DNA from: Chelonoidis abingdonii
Lineage: Eukaryota; Chordata; Testudines; Testudinidae
Reading direction: 5' to 3'
Assembly (NCBI RefSeq): GCF_003597395.2
Contig: NC_133778.1
Location: 14,441,034-14,505,033, forward strand
DNA length: 64,000 nt
The position numbers were made by a program, and so were the translations under genes. Shown one piece after another: positions 33,802-64,000 of this stretch. The first letter of the stretch is position 1. Each line of letters starts with the position of its first letter. Under the pieces are notes generated by a model. It saw only the letters and a list, made by a program, of their open reading frames with translations. It had not been told where the DNA came from and made no database searches.

Positions 33802-36678
33802 TCCTTCAGTCCAGTTCCCTGCTATCACAGACAATTCAGTCACTTAATACCCTTTATAATCCTTGGCCTCTGTGCTGACACTGCTCACTATTAGTGCAGC
33901 TAAAGGTTTTTGTGCTGTGGTCTCCTTCCCATTGGAAATCGAAGAGGAGCAGATAATGAAGGACCTGATTTTCTCATCTTGCCAGTTTTCCTTTAAAATG
34001 AAAGGTTTTAATCACTGCTAGGCCAATTATGACCCTCGTCTTGCCTGAAAACCTTCTGTTTCGCTTCAGATCTGCACTATGATTTTCAGTGTCTTACTAT
34101 GTCAAAGTTTTGACCAAGGTCAGATACAGTGAGCCATGGCTCTAATCTTTAAGAACAACAAAGGTGCTAGGATCATCGCTGTTTTATGGATAGTTTTATG
34201 ATGGAAAAAATATCTGATTTTGTTTTCTTTTTCTTTTTCTTTATTTTTTTAAAGGGGAATAAAATGTGTTGTAGGCTTTGATCTATGAAGCCCACTCTGG
34301 ACTGCAAGCTTATGCATTTAATATCTCCAGTTATGCTGTTGCTGAATAAATCATGAGTAAGAGAGGCGAATGATTATCACTGGGAAACTCCGCTCTCTTT
34401 TTTTATCCTGTCAGAATTTTGACTAGAGAAGAACCATTGAGGAAGAAGAAACCAGCAGCACTAGAGTCATGGGGAGAGAGAGTCCGCGTATATTAAACAT
34501 GATGCCAATTTTTGAAAGATCTATCTTCAGACGGCACTTAATGAAGTGTTTGGGGCAGGATATTTCATTTCAAGGTAGAGGTATTGAAACAGCTTGTTTC
34601 AGATCAAAATGGAAAATCCTCAGCAGGGCATCTTGAGGCTAAAATTAACTAGCTAGGGTTGTGTCTGGTAGGTTGGAATGGTAACACTTTCCACTTACTG
34701 GATGAAATCAGAACTGCTCCGTTGTGTCACATAGGCCCCATACTGCTAAAAGCTAACAGGGATTCTCCTTTAGTGCATGTGGTGGTGTCCCATGCTTTTG
34801 GAGCAGGATATTCTGTGTTCTAACCCCAATATTGCCATGAAGTTTTAAGCAGCCATCATGTACTGAAAAATTATGTCCTAGGTGATCACTTTTGTTACAA
34901 TATTGTATGTATTCTCTGCTCAAAACCAAAAGATTAAGGACAAAAAGGGAGATGTCTCAGACACTGAGGTACAATGAATAAATCAAACCTTCTGTTTCTA
35001 GGTTGCTTTTCTTATTAATTAATGAAAACAGGAACATTTGTGATAGGATCATCAGCTGCTGGAGAGCGGTTTGACCTTCAGAAATATGATCTTGGCAAAC
35101 CAAAAGAGATTAAAACCCAGCTGCTCGCGGCTTAGCACCTTTTCCAACTAGTGGCAAGTTGTTCTGATGTCTCATAAATCACTGATAGGCACACTACCGG
35201 AGCTCCTGTGTCAGTTTGTGGGGACAGTGGCAACTGGACTGACTGCTTTCTAAATGAACGGATTTGCACTGTTTACACTTTTCACTAATAAATCCAGAAT
35301 GACTAGTATTCTAAAGCTAACATGGCAGCAGCTTCTCTCTCTCATGCTGATTTCTGTATGTTTGTTCCTCCACTCTTTTCACCATCTTCACAGGCCTGTG
35401 GATTTGGGGAGATTTCTGGGGAACCGTAGTACATTGCTGAGCCAAGTGATGTCAGCAGCAGGTCACTCCTGAGTCATCTTGGCCACTGATAGCTCCAGAG
35501 CACCCTAAACTAAACTGACACTGACCCCTTAAAAACAGTACATCAAAGTAGAATCTCTTGTATTGGGGGTTTGGGTGAAGGGGAGAAAAAAGATGATACT
35601 TTGGGGAAAGGATCTTTGACATTAAGTGGCTATTATTTTTAAAGAACTTGAAATGAATCCGGGATAAAAGAAGTTCTCAAGATAAAACTTTGTGCTTTAT
35701 GTTAGATCTTTGCTGTTGAACTGTAAAGAGGATATAATCCTAACATGGGAATATCAGATAATATTACACGGCTCTCTATAACTCTCTGAATTTTGATATG
35801 AGCAAAAGTCCCAACACTATTTCTGCCGATACTCTGCTCATTGACCTGAATGCTAACATTTCACAACATGTCTGGTTTGCCTTGAATTTAATGCAGCGAT
35901 GGCAAGATTTGCAGATTAAACAACCAGAACTATGTACTGTAGGAATCACTGTGTGGAAAGGGAGTTGAAATTGAAGGTTACTGTATTTTTTTCCCACTGC
36001 CTCTTTGAATAAATTACACTCTTTGGTCTTTAATTTTATAAATTGTAACACAGAAAAGGACAAAAAGGACATATGGACAGAAAACTGGAAAGAACAATAC
36101 ACTATAATCCACTAAAAGGTGAATGCAAAAGCCTAATATATTCTTTTGTATGTTCCCATCAATGGCAAATGAAAACAGTTCCCGTAGACCCTTATGCCTG
36201 GATTCTGCACTTGGATCTTTGTGGGTTGCAATGCCTCAGAGCCCCACTGTCTTTAGTAAGGCTCTGCGTGGGCCCAGGGATCCACCCACATGGATCCAGC
36301 TCCTACCTGGTGTTCTGCCACTCCATGCATTTAGAGCCGAGCTGCATTTAATGCTGGCCTCATCCCGCACCTCCTGACTGACCTGTGAGACACAAGGGAG
36401 TCTGGACGCTACAGATCTGGAGTGCACCACACTCAGGGTTGGCATGTCCCAGATTGCAATTCAGTGAGCCTGAAACAAGTTGCTGCTGACACACTTCTGG
36501 CCCTAGCTGCTCAGATACCATCAAGGAGAGCAGATTATAATTTTCCAGGCAGACAGGTGGCAAGAGCTGGACTCAGGAAGCTATTTGTAGCATGTAACAA
36601 TTCTATTGAATTTACATCTTATGAACTATATCACATATTCTTATTGACTGCAGAGGACAATCTTGATATAAGCTGTCT
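33802..36678. other. Intergenic DNA, nothing recognised
   Basis: About 2.9 kb without a recognisable repeat or gene, low in TE words compared with its neighbours. A TTTTC-rich tract lies at about 34220-34255. It is the longest repeat-poor stretch upstream of LANCL1, so distal regulatory elements would be plausible, but none is visible. Confidence 0.4.
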
Positions 36679-36686
36679 CCGTAGAC

Positions 36687-36906
36687 CAAGGGTTCTCAAA
36701 CTGGGGGTCAGGAATCTTCAAGGGGTCACGAGGTTATTACATGGGGCGTCGCGAGCTGTCAGCCTCCACCCTGAACCCTGCTTTGCCTCCAGTATTTATA
36801 AAGATATTAAATATATAAAAAAGTGTTTTTTATTTATAAGGGAGGGTTGCACTCAGAGGCTTGCTATGTGAAAGGGGTCACCAGTACATAAGTTTGAGAA
36901 CCACTG
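36687..36906. mobile_element. hAT (Charlie-like) MITE
   Basis: Inverted ends CAAGGGTTCTCAAAC and GTTTGAGAACCACTG are flanked by CCGTAGAC and CCATAGAC, a 7/8 match. GGGGTCA words lie near both ends. Confidence 0.85.
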
Positions 36907-37031
36907 CCATAGACACACAGACTGCTATAGCCTGATAGATTTTATGTAGAACTCTTGTAACAAGAAGTGCACTAGTGAATGTGGCCCTCAGCAGGGCTTG
37001 AATCTAAGATTAAAAGTATGAGCCTCTGCTG

Positions 37032-37374
37032 CAGGGATTGGCAACGTTTGGCACGCGTCCCACCAGGGTAAGCACCCTGGCAGGCCAGGCTGGTTTGTTT
37101 ACCTGGTGATTAGCAGGTTTGGCCGATCGCAGCTCCCACTGGCTTCAGTTCGCCGTCCCAGGCCAATGGGGGCTGCAGGAAGCGGCGCAGGATGAAGGAT
37201 GTGCTGGCCATGGCTTCCAGCAGCCCCCATTGGCCTGGAGTGGAAAACTGCGGCCAGTGGGAGCCGCAATCGGCCAAACCTGCAGATGCTGCAGGTAAAC
37301 AAACCGGCCCGGCCGGCCCGGCCCGCCAGGGGGCTTACCCTGGTGGGCCACGTACCAAACGTTGCCGATCCCTG
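37032..37374. mobile_element. hAT-type MITE, GGCAACG-ended family
   Basis: Ends CAGGGATTGGCAACGTTTGG and CCAAACGTTGCCGATCCCTG are strongly complementary. Flanks CTCTGCTG and CCCTACTG match at 6/8. Internal inverted arms carry AGGCCAATGGGGGCTGC and GCAGCCCCCATTGGCCT. Confidence 0.85.
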
Positions 37375-38054
37375 CCCTACTGTTTAAGCTAAAAGAGTAA
37401 TCCCCTGAGCTCCGAGCAGGCCAGATGTTCAGTGAGTGTTCAGGTGGGTGTATAACAGGGGTTTGACACACAGGAGTGCAGTGAGAAACTGCATGTTGTT
37501 TACTTGGCTCCACCAGACACATAATCTGGGTCAGGCTTGACAAAGATTGAGTATCCATCGATTACAGTGGCTACTGTCACAGGGGGCTAAGGGCTCAAGA
37601 AAGTACAACCCTTTGTGAGATGCACCTTCAATCTCCTCCTCTTTCATCTGCCATCCCCTGGCTTTCAAACAAGGACTAGGGTCAAACACCCTCAGCAACC
37701 CACTTCAGAACATCATATGCGAAGGCCTGTGAACCCCATAAAAAGTCATCTCCACAGCTACCACAACCGTCAGCAGCCTCTCTTCCTGTGACAACATTGG
37801 AAAGTTGGCCTAATTCTCTGCTCCAAACCTGGTTCTCCTGGCACAGGGTGAATGATGAGAGAGAGTCGGGGAGGGAGAGAAGGGGGCAGCTGGGAGTGCT
37901 GCAGCAGCAGAACGGGGGAGGCAGCTGGGAGCCTGCAGCAGCAGATCAGAGAACTGAGGTCCAGGAAGGAAGGCAGATGTGAGGTTTATAACAGGCTGAA
38001 AAGGCCAGCCACCTACAGCAAATATGAGACATCTTCACCTTCAAAATAGTGATC
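37375..38054. other. Region upstream of LANCL1, short tandem only
   Basis: GCAGCTGGGAG...TGCAGCAGCAGA is duplicated at about 37886-37950. Nothing else is supported before the SINE at 38055. Confidence 0.4.
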
Positions 38055-38290
38055 TATTTCCTTAAACTGCTGCTGGCTCTGCCACTGACCTGCTGGGTGA
38101 TCTTGGATGTAACACTTCACCCATCTGTGCCTCAGTTTCCCCCCGCACTCATGTCTGTTTAGACTGTCAGCTCTTAAGGGCAGATCTTTCTTCTAGTATA
38201 TGTATGTACAGGGTGCCTGATCTCAGTTGGGACTACTGCAATACAAATCATGACAATAATTTACAGCAAATACCATTAAAACACCCCAGA
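38055..38290 (+). repeat. MIR/CORE-like SINE with long tail
   Basis: TGGCTCTGCCACTGACCTGC, TGGGTGATCTTGGATG, and TGTGCCTCAGTTTCCCC give the core. GTACAGGGTGCCTGATCTCA and CTGCAATACAAATCATGAC form the tail. It lies about 0.35-0.6 kb upstream of the inferred LANCL1 first exon. Confidence 0.7.
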
Positions 38291-38639
38291 GCAGGATTCT
38301 GCTAGGAAAGGGACAAGTGCAATAGTCTTATAAGCAATATTAAAAATTCTGCTGTGGATGAGTGTAAGACGAGGCTGGCTGTTTACTTAATTGTCTAAAG
38401 ATAATCAACATATTATTTAGCTCTCTATTATCTGATATGAATTATTCTTAACCCATCTTACCCCTTAAAAAAAAACCCTTTGGAAACTGGCAGAACACAA
38501 TGTGCTGGGGAGAGCAGAGCAGGGCCAGCAGCTAGGTTCAGCTTCTTTCATGAGCTCAGCACTGGGAACACTGCCCAAAAGTTTGGATTGGCCTAAAAAA
38601 AGCCCTGCAAAAGTAGACTTCACTCCCTGTCTCTTTAAG

Positions 38640-38779
38640 AAGCCGGAGGGGTGTGTGTGTGTGTGTGTGTGTGTGTGGGGCTGGGTCTCCAGGCTCTCTA
38701 GAGCTCTCATTGGCTTGTGGCAGCAGGAAGTGGGAGGTGGAAAAGTCAGATCTCTGCTTGTTGTTGTCTGAGCTGCAGG
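38640..38779 (+). promoter_or_regulatory. LANCL1: Probable LANCL1 promoter and non-coding first exon
   Basis: The first coding exon starts with a splice acceptor at 39070-39071, so a non-coding exon must lie upstream. The best donor nearby is CTGCAGG followed by GTGAGG, with the intron starting at 38780, which would give a short first intron of 292 bp. Upstream are two reverse CCAAT boxes (ATTGG at 38587-38591 and 38709-38713), a (GT)13 run at 38651-38676 and no clear TATA box. A GC box (GGGGGCGGGG) lies at 38854-38863, inside the proposed intron. The transcription start is not visible from sequence alone. Confidence 0.45.
38651..38676. repeat. (GT)13 microsatellite at the LANCL1 5' end
   Basis: Uninterrupted GT dinucleotide run just upstream of, or inside, the inferred LANCL1 first exon. 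It is likely length-polymorphic and capable of Z-DNA formation. Confidence 0.9.
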
Positions 38780-39087
38780 GTGAGGTGGGGGAAAACGTGA
38801 CTTCACTTCAATGATTCCCTCTGTTTTCCGGGTGGGGTTGTGTTGTACAGCAAGGGGGCGGGGGGACGTTTGTAGGCTTTTGTGCTGCTGCTTTAGATCC
38901 CTGAGATCTTCTCTTGTGTGTTAGATTTGGGTGCAGCTGCAGAATCTGGCCTGCTTGTTCTGCAGCTCATAGGAAGCTGGGGTCTGGGGCAGGTAGCTGT
39001 CATAGCAGCAAGCACTAGCCTCAGCTGCTCAAATAATTGGATCCCAGCTTTTTCTCTTCACTCTCTTGCAGGTTTGCTGTTGCCATT

Positions 39088-63482
<24,395 letters not shown>

Positions 63483-64000
63483 GTAATCTCTGTCCAGCCT
63501 TTTCTACGTAATATGTTCTGAATCCTGAGTCTGATCCCACACCGGTGTAAATTGAGAGTAACTGCATTAAGACCCCCTAAATCAGCGTCAGGAGAATCAC
63601 ACCCGCTGTTTTGACCCTCTCTGAATGAGATTTTAACAGCAGTGGATAATGGCTACAACTGGAATTCCTTGTTCTGTTGCAACCCCAGCTGGGAGAGCTG
63701 GAGGCTGGCATAAGCACCGAGTCCTCCTGCACTCAGCTCTGGTACGGTTCATAATTCTCACTGGAGTAAGTCTTTATTAGGGACAGTTTAAACCTACAGT
63801 AATTTCAGGCTGGCTAGCCAGCCAACCTCTGCACTCTATGTACTTACTATTTTGTGCAAGTCCTTTTCAGTGTCCCGCTAAAGAACAATGGAGAAATGGA
63901 CAAAAAGAAGCCACAGATCTAGTCCATGATTGGGCAACAGATAGCTTTCCCAAATGCTGATACCTATGCTGCTCCATAAATCTAACCAGTTCCACAGTCA
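63483..64000 (+). other. LANCL1: LANCL1 last intron, incomplete
   Basis: Starts GTAATC. It contains GGTGTAAATTGAGAGTAACTG, a trace of the ancient palindromic repeat. No acceptor followed by a LANCL1-like C-terminus is found before the window ends. Confidence 0.6.

Noticed and set aside
1..38600. Search for the start of CPS1, which flanks LANCL1 divergently in mammals
   Set aside because: I found no minus-strand exon resembling the CPS1 N-terminus. It probably lies further away.
63483..64000. Search for the last LANCL1 exon
   Set aside because: No acceptor followed by a phase-compatible frame giving the seventh GxxG motif is present, so the exon is taken to be outside the window.

Overview
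The window is vertebrate nuclear DNA, most probably from a turtle. The coding content is one split gene with classical GT-AG introns. The repeats are those expected of a chelonian genome: CR1 LINE 3' ends, many short hAT-type and PIF/Harbinger-type DNA elements, MIR/CORE-like SINEs and retroviral LTRs. The turtle assignment rests on my memory of these families and not on a search.

The only gene I can support is LANCL1 (LanC-like protein 1, glutathione-binding), on the + strand from a likely non-coding first exon near 38.65-38.78 kb to the right edge. Eight coding exons (39088-39168, 42801-42918, 54795-55002, 59312-59447, 59896-60042, 62054-62236, 62739-62915, 63410-63482) join in phase into about 374 codons. 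They carry the zinc ligands Cys276, Cys322 and His323 and six GxxG motifs. The last coding exon, expected to hold about 25 residues, lies beyond position 64000. Nothing suggests the gene is broken.

Positions 1-38.6 kb are intergenic and densely layered with mobile-element remains. At 0.8-4.8 kb there are hAT MITEs, CR1 pieces, a degraded Ty3/gypsy-type gag on the minus strand and a short TA-flanked hairpin element. At 6.4-10.2 kb an LTR is split by a 2.9-kb PIF/Harbinger element that carries both a Myb/SANT-like gene and a transposase gene, both broken. Two hAT MITEs are inserted inside that element. At 20-22 kb there is an LTR candidate, a 0.9-kb hAT element and a reverse-strand RTE-type LINE fragment. 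At 28.2-29.5 kb there is an LTR with nested MITEs. At 30.37-31.6 kb there is a C-rich satellite with a trimeric higher-order repeat. At 32.65-33.28 kb there is a 5'-truncated copy of the 3' end of HM13 (signal peptide peptidase). Two more hAT MITEs lie at 36.7-37.4 kb.

Inside LANCL1 the introns hold several MIR-like SINEs, a mariner-like MITE, an inverted-repeat element at 49.8-50.1 kb and a solo-LTR candidate at 61.06-61.73 kb with a 5-bp target duplication. I found no operon, CRISPR array, rRNA or convincing tRNA. I do not see a previously undescribed functional system. The most unusual items are the multi-layer transposon nest, the C-rich higher-order satellite and the HM13 retrocopy.
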